Positions 1-10,305 of a stretch of DNA of 64,000 nucleotides are shown one piece after another. Source of the DNA: Physella acuta (taxonomy: Eukaryota > Mollusca > Gastropoda > Physidae); NCBI RefSeq assembly GCF_028476545.1, contig NW_026731790.1, positions 797,501-861,500 on the forward strand, in the 5' to 3' direction. The position numbers were made by a program, and so were the translations under genes. Within the stretch, counting starts at the first letter, position 1; each line of letters starts with the position of its first letter. Below the pieces are notes generated by a model. It worked only from the letters and a program-made list of their open reading frames with translations. It was not told the origin of the DNA and did not search any database.

Positions 1-126
1 ATATATATAAACCTAATAAAATATATCATAATATTGAAATAAAAATGTGTGTGGCTCTTTAAAAAACTTAGAAATTTTGTAAGTTGTAACTTTTGGCTCT
101 TCCATTTCAAAAGTTGCCAACCCCTG
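1..126 (-). mobile_element. hAT element terminus (CAGGGGTCGGCAACC family), truncated by window edge
   Basis: The segment reads towards a terminus ending in AGTTGCCAACCCCTG, the complement of the hAT end seen whole at 7536. Just inside it are GGCTCTTCC and TTAGTGGCTCTTT-like sequences shared with the copies ending at 8848 and 24123. Only the end lying inside the window is visible. The orientation is opposite to the copy at 7536. Confidence 0.7.
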
Positions 127-419
127 ATCTAAAGTGTTTCCGTAGATTAAAATATAGTTGTGTAATCAAACGCAAACAAATGTGTACACAGATGAAGGAA
201 GGATACAAACATTGTAAAAATAAAAATAATTATTTTAGTAAAGATTAATTATTTGATATATGTATTGCATTAACCATACAGATTAACTGTAAAACAATAA
301 AGTTTTTAAAAAGTTGCATGCGTTTGTTATACGTTTTCTTTCGAAAAAAAAATATTTTAAGTATTTTAAGACGCTTTGTTAAATGTATTTCAATTTGCTT
401 TTCATTTTATGACATTCAA

Positions 420-760
420 AAACATGTTTAAGGTAGCGTCCCTTGTATTATTTCTGACTAAAAAATGGGAAATAACTAACACGATTTTTTTTTCTTTTTT
501 CGCACTTGCAATTTCTAAAAGACATTTACATACTTTGTACGAAATTAGGAAATAAAATCAGCATAATTGAATCACTAAAGAAAAGAGACCTAAGGGAAAA
601 CTGTTTGCAAACACTTTGTTACTAAGCTGCTATTGTTCTAAGATTTGATACCCTACATTCCTAGATAATATTTTAAAAATAAAATTGTGGAAATTAATAT
701 ATGTATGTTTAACAAACAGATCCACATTTTAATTGCTTATTAACAAAATACTAACGAAAA
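420..760 (+). repeat. Composite-family copy, beta hairpin module and following block
   Basis: A T-rich tract ending in AG is followed by a hairpin module (432-477) with GGTAGCGTCCCTTG and ATGGGAAATAACT as its two arms. The following block (CAATTTCTAAAAGACA, then CCTAAGGGAAAACTGTTTGC, then CCTAGATAATATTTTAAAA) is paralogous to 17450-17915, and its first part to 54250-54430. The frame after the ATG stops at once (Met-Gly-Asn-Asn-stop). No function is recognised. Confidence 0.6.
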
Positions 761-825
761 TATATTGCACCCTTCCCTGCATAGAGAAAATAAGTCTGAA
801 AGAAACACTGCTTAAAACCTTCCAT

Positions 826-970
826 AGTTAGGATAGGACGGTAGAGTATTTAGGGTAGGGCACTAGTTTGGCTAGAATAGGACAGTGCAATAGTTAGAAA
901 AGGACATCAGCCTACTGAGGATAGATAGTACAAAATTAAGTAAAACTACTACATAGTTAGGGTATGACAT
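826..970 (+). repeat. Short degenerate 'TAGGACAGTAG' repeats
   Basis: Phrases such as ATAGGACGGTAGAGTA and AATAGGACAGTGCAATAGTT recur with heavy drift at about 10-25 bp spacing. The same phrases occur at 4310-4480, and in the tail of the promoter-like blocks at 9380-9430 and 59960-60000 (GGACGGTAGAGTTAGAAT). It is probably a decayed tandem array belonging to the composite family. Confidence 0.45.
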
Positions 971-1914
971 AATTTCGTAAAAAAAAAAAAAAGCAATACA
1001 AGTCCAGGTTTATCAGTTTAAAATACTAAGAAATGGTACTTGTGTTTTGTATGTTTTAATAAGTAAATGCTTGAGTTAAAGAACACGTATTTTTTTATAT
1101 GGCGCAATGATCATCTTAAAGTACAAGTTACAAATATATGCAATCCTCGATGCATCTAAGGAGTGGGGGACAAGAACAAACTTCGACTGCAATTATTTTA
1201 GGACATTGATTAAAACAAGCAATAACAGTCGGTTCAGAATAACTAACTTAATGAAGGTAAAATATACATCACAAATTTCAAAGTTTGTACTAACTATTAG
1301 TTTACGAAGCGTCTTTCTTATAGACTTATAAAAAACTATTTTGCTAAAACTTGTTTCCCTTGGATATTGGTGTTTCTGTTTCCATATCAGTCTGTGGTTG
1401 TGTGACTTTGGTATGAGGGACGTCTAGTGTGGTGACTTAAATCATTTACCAAGGAGAAGATGATGCGCAAGTTTTTGTTAACCAATAATTAATATTTAAT
1501 AAACACAGTGAGTGTTAAGTTGCGTGATAATTATAAGTGTTGCTTGCCTGTAAAACTGTAACTTATTTTCTATTCATTTAAAGAAAAAGTACTTAGAGTT
1601 TGACCGGCTAGAAATCGTGTATTACCTTAGAGTGTAATTGTGTTTATTCTCTCTATATGTACCAGTCGGGTCCAAACTTGATTTATCAACATATATTGCT
1701 TCAAGTTAAAAATAATTCAAATTGACAAGACTAGATGTACAGGCCCCTATTTAATCTCTAATTTCGCAAGAGATTTTTGGGGCTCCCACTGATATGCATA
1801 TGTCCGATTGCACATATAATGTATACCATACAGATATTATGGCTTGATCTAGTAACCAAGAGCTAAGCTCAAAATTAAAACATTGTTTGAATCTAAACAT
1901 TTGTTTTCCACGTA

Positions 1915-2040
1915 AAGTCTAGTCTTTTATCCTGAAAGTCTCAAGTTCGAATCGGAATTCAAGTCCGTAGACTGTACTTGAGTCCACGAGCTCTTATAAG
2001 TGCTGGTTAAGTTAAGGAAAGTTGCGCGTTGACATACATA
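1915..2040 (+). repeat. tRNA-SINE-derived segment inside copy A1
   Basis: A Pol III box-B-like CAAGTTCGAATCGGAATTC is followed by the SINE body (GAGTCCACGAGCTC, GGTTAAGTTAAGGAAAGTTG). It matches the better-preserved minus-strand SINE at 60833-61046. Equivalent pieces sit at 13775, 21455, 47120, 47585 and 50225, all on the + strand. Confidence 0.6.
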
Positions 2041-2836
2041 GAACTATAAAACAACAATAGCATATGTTGAAACGACATCCTATTCACAACTAACGAAAAA
2101 TTAACATACATTTATACCTATTTATTGTCTAATTAATTTCAGTTACTTACATAATATTGTTTATATCTAAAAGTATTTTTATTTGATAAGGCTGAAGACT
2201 AGTTTGTTTACACATTGACGAACATTGGACTTTTATCACAGATTAATCGGAATAAATAAAATGTCTACAAATGGAAGATCCAAAGCTGCGATAGTTTATT
2301 ATTTAAATTAAACACTTTTTTTTTCGAGCCGAGTCTTGCCAGGCGGTGAAACCGCACAAGCAGCATCGAGGACATCGACGACGGTATTATAATATAAAAT
2401 AAAAAGCTTGTTAAAAACATTTCAGTGAACTTTTTGAAATTAATAATTATCAGAAGTAGTTAAACAATTTTTGTGGATGCAGCGTTGGTTAATGTGAATT
2501 ATCAACCGTCTATAGGTTGCGCATTTATTATAGCTAATGTATAATATGAAAAGCAAAATGGAAAAAAATAAATGACCCTTTTTATCAGACGTAAAGTCAA
2601 TTCCAATTCTCAATTAAAGTTTTTATATTTTATTAAACAAAATCACAGTATTCACATTTACAATTCAAGTGTTTCAATAAGCATAAACATTAAACCATTA
2701 TTTACTTTTCTAGATTACATCCCCTGAAAGAATTGATATGTTATAATGGGAAGTCACTCGACAAAATTATTGGTTGACATGTTCCAGTGCACGGGGTGTA
2801 TGTTAAAGTAGACACGAAAACAAATAACAAAAAGAC

Positions 2837-3022
2837 ATGGTACTAAGATACTTCGAACATACTTCCGAGGTTGTCACATCCATGTCGTTAATAAAACTAC
2901 AGAAATGCATTGTTTACATTTGGGGCATTGAGTCAAATACAGACGATTGGTGTAGGTTAAGCTTCCATGAACAGAATCACAGTTTACTGTCTATTGTACA
3001 TTGCAGTCACCCAACAATGTGA
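2837..3022 (+). pseudogene. Conserved 61-codon frame of unrecognised family
   Basis: The frame starts MVLRYFEHTSEVVTSMS and continues with I-K-L-Q-K-C-I-V-Y-I-W-G. The same amino-acid string recurs with substitutions at 57242 (VLTYFEHTSEVVTSVS), 22209 (LQIYFEHFSEVVTSVS), 18773 and 10710 (VVTYLQHTSVVVTSVSW). Some changes look amino-acid conservative (E/Q, L/I/V, K/R), which suggests descent from a coding exon. The 22.2 kb copy joins this frame to the Met-Gly-Ser-Asn start of the hairpin module, but this copy does not. I know no family for it. Likely a relict. Confidence 0.35.
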
Positions 3023-3379
3023 CGTTTCCAAGATGGTCTCCATATGGACTGGACCACATAAAACATAAGTCAATGTCACTGGAAAGTGTCGTTACAGCTG
3101 AGAAGCGATACAGAAATCTAAACTAAAAAGTAGAACGTTCTTATCAGAGATCTGGTAAATCAGATGCACTGGTACAACTGTTTGCTATTGCTGATCATTT
3201 ATTTGGTTAAACATAATTGTATCGATTTTTAACTATAATTTGCGTAAAATTATGATTTTATTCTATTACGTGTAGTTTAAAGTATATTTTAAAGCCTGCA
3301 TTTAAAAAAAAATGTTATTTTTGTTTCCAATACTGTGTTATTAATAATAAATCTAGTAGTTAAGGACACCGAGTATAAC

Positions 3380-3490
3380 ACACCCACATTTAGAAGGACA
3401 ATGCAGGAGACCATGGCATTACAGATAAGAAGTAGCTGACAAATGGCTCACACAAATGTGACAAGACAGCCCTTGGGTGGAACCCCCAGG
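3380..3490 (+). repeat. Single-copy relative of the 53-bp minisatellite unit
   Basis: CACATTTAGAAGGACAATGC and then CACAAATGTGACAAGACAG with TTGGGTGGA match, in order, the seed and unit of the long array at 54712-56207. Here the unit is not amplified. Confidence 0.55.
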
Positions 3491-4069
3491 GAAGGCGGAA
3501 GTGTAGGGCGCTAAAACATACCTGTAGTCGGAGTCTTGTTAAAGAACACAAGACCACATGGATATCTTGGAAGATGGTAAAATACACAGCCGTGGTCCGG
3601 ACAAAATGGAGTAAAAGGTAATCTATTCAACTCAACCTCACATTTTCGAATCAATCTAATAGTTGTTTACCAACGCTATTCTTACACCATCAAAACCGAA
3701 TAACTAAGCAGACGTCAAATTAATGTGTTGATTATATTTCAATATCATATTTTTAATGTTAAATTAATCACTGGCAAACATGAGCTGGTACGTTTCTTTT
3801 ATTAACATTCTCCAAAATAAAAACAAGATAAATACGTTTAGGTATAATTGGTCACATGTACTCAAAATAATTAATGTTTGAACTATATTATTTACATTAC
3901 TGATTTTTTTTTCTGTTTATATTTAGTCATCAGTACAATACAAACAATACAATTCAGAAAATAAGACATTACATATGTATATAAGTATGTTTGACGGTTC
4001 GTTTATTAAACTGGGTATGTTTTATTATAGCACTGTCTCTGAACCATCGAATTACACTAGTACAATTAA

Positions 4070-4245
4070 AGATGCAAACCAACAAAAATACAACCAAATC
4101 GAATTCCCCCGACCAATAAAAAACGAACCGACCGTGGTCACGTGTGACGGTCAGCTGATCAATCAAAGCGTTAGGGCAGTTGGTGGTTCGAACGTGTAGT
4201 AAACAGTTAGACATTAGGCAGAACAATGTGTGTATATCGTAAACT
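4070..4245 (+). promoter_or_regulatory. Promoter-like conserved block (copy 1 of 3)
   Basis: Three blocks in the window share CCGACCAATWAAAAACGAAC, then GTGGTCACGTGTGACGGTC with an E-box CACGTG, a GATCAATCAAAGCG stretch, and GTAGTAAACAGTTAGACATT. The others are at 9195-9300 (with an internal loss) and 59755-59890. The density of preserved short motifs over about 130 bp in decayed surroundings suggests a promoter of the composite unit. This is inferred from sequence only. Confidence 0.35.
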
Positions 4246-4309
4246 ATAATTTCTTCAATGTTAATAGCAAATATATAGAAACGTTGTTCAATTAGAACTA
4301 TCACAAGAC

Positions 4310-4480
4310 GGTAGCGTAGTTAGGAATTGACATAGGCGCATTTATGTTAGAACAGTAGTGTAGCTAGAATATGAGAGTAGCGTTGTAAGCGTAAGAAAGT
4401 AACGCGAAAAGGGTAGGACAGTAACACAATTAAGTGAAATGTAGTGTAGTTACGGTAGAACAGTATGTTGAACGGTTGTT
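4310..4480 (+). repeat. Degenerate GTAGNRTAG/GGACAGTA repeats
   Basis: This run of drifted phrases (GGTAGCGTAGTTAGGA, GAACAGTAGTGTAGCTAG, GGTAGGACAGTAACAC) is related to 826-970. It follows the promoter-like block in the same order as at 59.9 kb. Confidence 0.4.
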
Positions 4481-5178
4481 CTGGTTCATCAACACAATAA
4501 ACCAGGACAATGGACATGTGAATTACTGGTTTTAATCAATGAATTATTTAATTAAATAGCAAGTAGTATTTCAGAAACTGTCCTATGCTCAAGTTGATGT
4601 ACCCGCTTTCTTGGTGAGTGAGGTCAGTGTACACTCTGGTTGGTAAGAAGATGACTGGGGTGCAAGCACTGATTTACATAGTGCAAGTCATGTTGTTTTA
4701 GGCATTTTTCTCCAGGATACTTGAAACTACCGAGAGACACCCCCAAACCATCAGACACTAGCTAAAGCATTTAGAAACTTTTATATTTTATTGTGTTTGT
4801 AAGGTTGAGGGGGCGGAGTTGATTGAAAGAAACACTGGTACAAACGTACTGGTCATTCTCTGGTATTTACGTAGAGACGGAGATTCATTAAGAGATAAGT
4901 TAGGAAAACACGATAAAGCTGAACGTAGCTCAAACTGATTCAATAGAAACTTAGTTTAGACTATGTCGTGTCTAACGAGTGGCTTATTCCTGGGTCACCT
5001 GCCATCCTGGTCTTTTTCTGGCTGGACTCTACAGAACATTAGCCGACTGTAGAGTGAACAACATTGTAGAAGGTCGGGGTATTAAAGGGAGCAATTACTG
5101 TGACAGTTAATGTAATGTCTTGAATGTTGATAGAAGCTCATGTTTTATCAAAGATGGCTGGGGTAAGTGTCCAGGAGG
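4481..5178. other. No gene seen; one short duplicated segment
   Basis: The only structure found is 4957-5012 (TCTAACGAGTGGCTTATTCC then TGGGTCACCTGCCATC), nearly repeated at 48641-48695 on the same strand. Six-frame reading gives no supported coding sequence. Confidence 0.4.
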
Positions 5179-5917
5179 AATGTATGTTGTTGGCATACAC
5201 ATTATGGGACATATGCTATCTGCACACATATTATGGGACATATGTTGTAGTCACACATATTATGGGACATATGTTGTAGAGACGCATATTATGGGACATT
5301 TACTATCGGCACACATATTATGGGACACATGTTTTAGGCACACATATTATGGGACGTATGTTGTAGGCATAAATTGTGTGGGATGTATTTTGTAAACACA
5401 CATGTTATGGAACATAATGTTGTAGTCGGACATATTATGGTACATATGATGTAGGCAAAAATATTATGGGACATATGTTGTCGGCACACATATTGAGTGA
5501 CATATGATGTAGGCACACATATTACGGGACACATGGTTTTAGGCACACATATTATTGTATGTATGTTATAGGCATACATATTATGGGACATGATTTAGGA
5601 ACACATAATATTGGACATATGATGTAGGCTGACGTATTATTGGACATATGTTGTAAGGCCACATTTAATGTGACATAATATGTTGTCGGCACACATATTA
5701 TGGGACATATGTTGTCGGCACACATATTATGGGATATATGTTGTCGGCACACATATTATGGGACATATGTTGTCGGCACACATATTATGGGATATATGTT
5801 GTCGGCACACATATTATGGGATATATGTTGTCGGCACACATATTAAGGGATATATGTTGTCGGCACACATATTAAAGGACATATGATGTCGGCACACATA
5901 TTACGGGACATGTGTTG
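5179..5917. repeat. 29-bp minisatellite
   Basis: About 25 copies of a unit around ACACATATTATGGGACATAT plus GTTGTCGGC. The right half is the most homogeneous, the left is diverged. Reading frames across it on both strands are artefacts of the period (for example repeated H-T-Y-Y-G). Confidence 0.9.
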
Positions 5918-6329
5918 AGTCATTGTGCTCCACCGTTCTACACAAAACGTAACAATGTTTTCCTCTACACTACCAGAGCATTGTATTACGTCATACAACG
6001 CTACTTTAATTAGACTTACGCCAAGTATCTAGAAAAGACGGTATCGATGGTAGACATCCAAATAATAATTGCTGTTAGAATAAGGCCATTGTTATCACTT
6101 TAAGAAATTCGAGCATCTTGTTGTTATAGTACTCTATTACGCTAAATTGTCGTTGGCTCATTTATTTAATGTTAATAGTTTATTGAAGCGATATTTTAGT
6201 AAGTCCATGCTTAATATGCTAAAGTTTTTCATGTGTTTGGACTACCTGTAAAGTCTTTAGTGTTATTGTGGTCAAATCATGGTATTAGCGAAGTGATAGA
6301 GATTCATTAAGGGATAAGTTAGGAACACT

Positions 6330-6995
6330 TGCTAAAGCTGAATGTAGCTCAAACTCAAACACGTATTTAAAATGAGCTATGATCACCTTAAAGTACAAGT
6401 TACAAAGAAGTTCAAGACGTGACGTATCTAAGTGGTGGGGAATAAGGTACTGCTGCTGCTTCCCCTGCAAGTATTTTTAGGACATTGATTAAAACAAGCA
6501 AGAAAAGCATTGAATAAAAGCTAATTTAATTAAATACACATCGCATATCTTATAGTCAAAGTGTGTACTAACTATTGGTTAACAAAGTTGTCCATTTTAA
6601 ATACTTTTAATAGCTATTGCTACAACTTGTTTCTGTTTTATATTGAAGTTTCTGTTTCCATAACAGTCTGTTGTTGTGTGACCTTGGTATAAAGAACGTC
6701 TGGTGTGGTGGTGTTAGCTGTGGTTACTGTTCAGTTGTTATGTTTGAGGCTTGTGGTGTCAAAATATGGCGTATGTGAACATACTTGGCTCCTCCAAGTA
6801 GACAAAAAAATAGACATGGTGCTAAGATACTTCGAACACACTTCCGTAGATCGTCAAATCCATATCGTTAATAAAACTACAGAAATGCATTGTTTATATT
6901 AAGGGCATTGAGTCAAATACAGACGATATGAACATTTGAGTGATCGAGTTGATAGTTGAGTATAGGTCTTCAAGATTATCATGAGTTGAAAGTAT
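6330..6995 (+). repeat. Composite-family copy A2 (shortened)
   Basis: The first block (ATGATCACCTTAAAGTACAAG through CAGTCTGTTGTTGTGTGACC) is joined directly to the 3' block (GTGCTAAGATACTTCGAACA). The SINE piece and the hairpin module that separate them in A1 are missing. The end (GATCGAGTTGATAGTTGAGT) matches 22345-22400. Upstream, 5918-6329 holds nothing I can name. Confidence 0.6.
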
Positions 6996-7479
6996 ATCGT
7001 TTTAGAGTGTTCGAGATTTGATTCGTTGCTTCTTGGTAGATGGCGTAATCGTGTGTTGGAAAACGCAAGTTGAGTGTCACATAGTAGCGTTGGTAGGATT
7101 GTTTATTTGGGTAATACTTTTAGTTCGTTGGGAGATGAATAGTCGTGCGTTGTGAAAGTTGAGTTGTCGAGTTGATCTTTGAGTTTAGTTCGTCGAGATT
7201 ATCGTAGTTCGATGTGGTCGTGCCGAAACATCCTTCTTACGATTACTCCTATGTAGGCGTTGTCTTGGTGAAAAATCGAAATAGATGATTAGCCACTCGT
7301 ATATTGAAACCACCAAAGTGGCTCTTGTCAAGAGTTTGGAGCGTTCGTGGGAAGTGTGGGCGCCACCCCAGGGCGATCTAGGTTTACTTGTTGAGTTGAG
7401 TAGATTTGACCGCCTCCTGACCCCGGCAATCGACCCTAAAAAAGGCCGACTAACCTTATGCTATGATTATTGCAGTTTC
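6996..7479. other. GAGTT/TCGAG-rich unique stretch
   Basis: Loose repeats of GAGTTG, TCGAG and AGTTCGTCGAG suggest an old simple array up to about 7220. The 82-codon frame at 7285-7533 runs over U2-like and transposon sequence and is not supported as a gene. Confidence 0.3.
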
Positions 7480-7524
7480 AAGAACAGACACTGCACTTTA
7501 ATCTTACCAAAAAGGATAATTCGG
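7480..7524 (-). ncRNA. U2 snRNA-derived fragment (5' part, degenerate)
   Basis: On the minus strand this resembles the U2 5' region (complement contains AAGAACAGACACTGCACTTT, then ATCTTACCAAAAAGG). It is more diverged than the fragments at 24147 and 50950 and has no U2 downstream stems, so it is a pseudogene. It lies 11 bp from a hAT insertion. Confidence 0.5.
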
Positions 7525-7535
7525 TTGTGTTAAAA

Positions 7536-8446
7536 CAGGGGTTGGCTACCTTTTGAGACGGATGAGCCTTGCCTTAATTTTTTTCAAAATTTCCCATTTT
7601 TAAAAGAGCCACTAACATTTTTTTAAATTTCAATATTTTATTATTTGATTACGATAAGTTAAAAAAAAATGATTTGTTATTTAAAATAAATAGCTTTATA
7701 TATGAAATAATAATTGTTCACATAAAAGCATACACATGTTTCGCCAGAATAATGAAATTAGTAATCAACAATTAAAAATACAGGACTATCCCAATCTACC
7801 TGAGAAGAAGTTAACTTTTTTATTTATTTCTATACGGACATCACAGGCTCAGGAGGTGCCTCCCATTAGCCAGGCAGGCCTCAATACGGCAAACTCAGTC
7901 TAACTTGCTTGGATATCGGTTTGATTACCGTGTACCGGTCGCTTCTGTCCTTAGGTCCTCACCAGACTTATCTTCCACCCCACTGAACGCAGGGTTAACT
8001 CGTACCCCATAGTGCAGTACCCGGCTCAACAATAGGAAGCTAATAAAACACTACGTCACTCAAATTAATGATTACTGATGGATATGGAAATGCATTCTGA
8101 ATAAAATAACATTCCCCATTTAACGATATTCGACAAAAAAATCGGCACTTGGGCAGTGGCAAGCATGGAATTGTTGCCACGTTTCTGTCCAAAGCACAGG
8201 TGTGGGCCTGGGCCTGGTGCCCAAGCAGCTGTCCGTATACTTTCTACTGCACCTATTCTCACTGTTCTCTAATGTGTTTTTTCTTCTCTTTAAACCTGTG
8301 TGTTTCTTTCTTTACAGTATAATTCTTGTTACGAGTTTTGAAAATAAAATAATATAACTATTCATATTTACGCAAGGAGCTGGAGAGCCGCATCTTGACA
8401 TCAAAAGAACCGCATGCGGTTCCAGAGCCGCTGGTTCCGACTCCTG
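7536..8446 (+). mobile_element. Non-autonomous hAT element with 8-bp target duplication
   Basis: The left end is CAGGGGTTGGCTACCTTTTG. The right end, read inwards, is CAGGAGTCGGAACCAGCGGC. The element is flanked on both sides by TGTTAAAA (7528-7535 and 8447-8454), the 8-bp duplication expected of hAT. The 911-bp interior has no transposase. Subterminal CCGCATGCGGTT is shared by the copies at 15883, 22970 and 43787. It is the most complete copy of its family here. Confidence 0.88.
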
Positions 8447-8596
8447 TGTTAAAACAAAGTTATATTTAGAAAACAGGGCAGTGTACAAAACTGTTACCTG
8501 ATTTTCAAAAATGTGCCTAAAAAGAAATAATGTGTAACATATATACAAGTTTTTAATTTAAAATATTAGTTTTGATGAACATATTTTATAAATGTA

Positions 8597-8628
8597 TACA
8601 TATACATATATATATATATATATATATA
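8597..8628. repeat. Short (TA)n array followed by a G-run
   Basis: A pure TA run, then GCCTATATTTTTATC and a G-run at 8644-8660. The arrangement (TA array next to a poly-G) recurs in the CAGTGGCGTAGC elements of this window. Confidence 0.7.
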
Positions 8629-8759
8629 GCCTATATTTTTATCGGGGGGGGGGGGGGGGCATCACCATGATGTTCAGCACCGGGTGACACATGACCTAAC
8701 GTGGCCACTGCAGTAGAGCGTATATGGACAGCGGACAGCCAATTTCCACTAACGACGAA

Positions 8760-8848
8760 GTGCATAAAAAATGTTAGTGGATCTTTAACAATTTGAAAAT
8801 TTTGTATTGAAAAGTTGCACTTCCGTCTCAACAGGTTGCCGACCCTTG
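8760..8848 (-). mobile_element. hAT terminus, partial, inverted
   Basis: ATGTTAGTGGATCTTTAACA leads to CAGGTTGCCGACCCTTG, the reversed end of the 7536 family. The other end is not identifiable. Between 8630 and 8760 there is G-rich sequence of uncertain origin with GTGACACATGACC, reminiscent of the CAGTGGCGTAGC family. Confidence 0.6.
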
Positions 8849-9194
8849 CACTAGCTGCTAAATAGTGTAGACAGAAATAAAAAAACCAATTATGTAATTT
8901 TTGCAAAATCTATTAGAGCACTTAATAAAGGGGATATGCTGTTGTTTAAACTAGATAATACGTGTCTTTTGAGAATGTACACATTTGATAAGTAGAAACT
9001 CTGACCAAAAATCTAATACAACATTGTGTGCAACTGTCATGCAAATTTAATTGTTATGCTCACCTGTAATGACTCAAGTCATTATCTACGTATTAGAAAC
9101 ATGTTTTATAATAAAATTACAGATCCTTATTATGTTTAGCATTGTTATGATGAAAACGTAACTATTTAGTTAGGAAACAGCCGAGCTAAACCAA

Positions 9195-9300
9195 AGAAAT
9201 AAAACCAATCAAATAGCCCGACCAATTAAAAACGAACCGACCGTGGTCAGTTTGTGGTTAGAACGGGTAGTAAACAGTTAGACATTAGGTGTTAGGGGAT
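9195..9300 (+). promoter_or_regulatory. Promoter-like conserved block (copy 2 of 3)
   Basis: CCGACCAATTAAAAACGAAC followed by GACCGTGGTCA, then directly GTGGTTAGAACGGGTAGTAA and ACAGTTAGACATTAGG. Relative to 4070 and 59755 the E-box and GATCAATCAAAGCG stretch are lost. See the entry at 4070. Confidence 0.3.
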
Positions 9301-9501
9301 TATTAGTTGAGTTGGAATTTGGGAAGTAGATTAGTTAGGTTTGAGTTGAAGAGTAAATATGTGTAGTAATAGAAAGTCATAGTTAGTTAGTTGAACTTAA
9401 TTGTTGGACGGTAGAGTTAGAATTTTGAATAGATTGTTGATGCAGACAGTGGCGTAGGCAGGGTGGGGGGTTAGGGGGGTCATCATCTCCCATAGGCCCC
9501 T

Positions 9502-9510
<9 letters not shown>

Positions 9511-9594
<84 letters not shown>
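9511..9594. repeat. (TA)n array inside a hAT-like element
   Basis: A pure TA dinucleotide run of about 84 bp, carried as cargo of the element at 9447-10411. Confidence 0.95.
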
Positions 9595-9597
<3 letters not shown>

Positions 9598-9754
9598 ACT
9601 AGTAGAGTTACCAGAGACATAAGAACGTATTACAGTCTGTCAACTTTGACATGACCAAGGCCAAACTGGGCTGACGCAACAGTGCAGGTGGTCTAATAAT
9701 CAGACTGTACGACAGAGCTGCGCAATTAATATTCTGATGCAACGATTAGAATCG

Positions 9755-9851
9755 ATTACGAATACGATTACGAATACGATTACGAATACGATTACGAATA
9801 CGATTACGAATACGATTACGAATACGATTACGAATACGATTACGAATACGA
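9755..9851. repeat. 12-bp tandem repeat ATTACGAATACG
   Basis: Eight nearly perfect copies of ATTACGAATACG within the element at 9447-10411. A sub-period of 6 (ATTACG/AATACG) is visible. Not a telomere repeat. Confidence 0.9.
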
Positions 9852-10222
9852 GGAGATAAAATAGGAAGGCGACAGTTGAGAACGGGGCAGTATCAAGTTG
9901 GTTATTGAACGGTGTAGACGTGTGTGTTATGTGAGGATAGGAATTATGGACACGTGCATTCTGATATGTGAGGACTAGTGAGGACAGTGGGGGTCAGTTG
10001 GTTCATTGTATTCTTATGGAACATTGATACATTGTTATGTGGAGCATTTCTATTGATTCATGTAATAAAGAGATCAATGTAAACCTGCATTTCCGAGTAT
10101 CTATATTGTGGTCGATGTTGTGTGCTGGTCAAAGGTAGCACGAGTAAATACACTCGGTAACATTTGGCTCTGTCAGCAGTGAAATCGGTAACATTTGGCA
10201 CTACAAGCAAATAGACTCGGTA

Positions 10223-10226
<4 letters not shown>

Positions 10227-10300
<74 letters not shown>
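10227..10300. repeat. (TA)n array, second in same element
   Basis: A pure TA run followed by GAGGGGGTGG and then a poly-G. Just upstream three phrases of CGGTAACA(TTTGGC) are repeated at 10157, 10187 and 10218. Confidence 0.93.

Positions 10301-10305
<5 letters not shown>

Larger units (their letters stand above)
1020..3345 (+). repeat. Composite-family copy A1, longest in the window
   Basis: This copy runs from TACTTGTGTTTTGTATGTTT through a block around 1250-1480 (CCATATCAGTCTGTGGTTGTG), a captured SINE piece, an alpha hairpin module (2714-2758) and a 3' block (2838-3190). Blocks recur in the same order and strand at 20790-22400 and 49490-50940. The 3' part matches 56880-57720. After the hairpin ATG the frame reads Met-Gly-Ser-His-Ser-Thr-Lys and stops after about 22 codons. 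The 3' block holds a separate 61-codon frame at 2837-3022. The composite unit is unrecognised. Confidence 0.7.

Noticed and set aside
5179-5917. CRISPR-like array of 29-bp repeats
   Set aside because: Units abut with no spacers, the genome is eukaryotic and no cas genes exist. It is a minisatellite.
8065-8262. 65-codon frame (R-I-G-A-V-E-S-I-R-T-A-A-W-A-P-G-P) as a gene
   Set aside because: It lies wholly inside the non-autonomous hAT element and recurs as broken sequence in its siblings.
9755-9851. Interstitial telomere repeat
   Set aside because: The unit is ATTACGAATACG, not TTAGGG or a known telomere variant.
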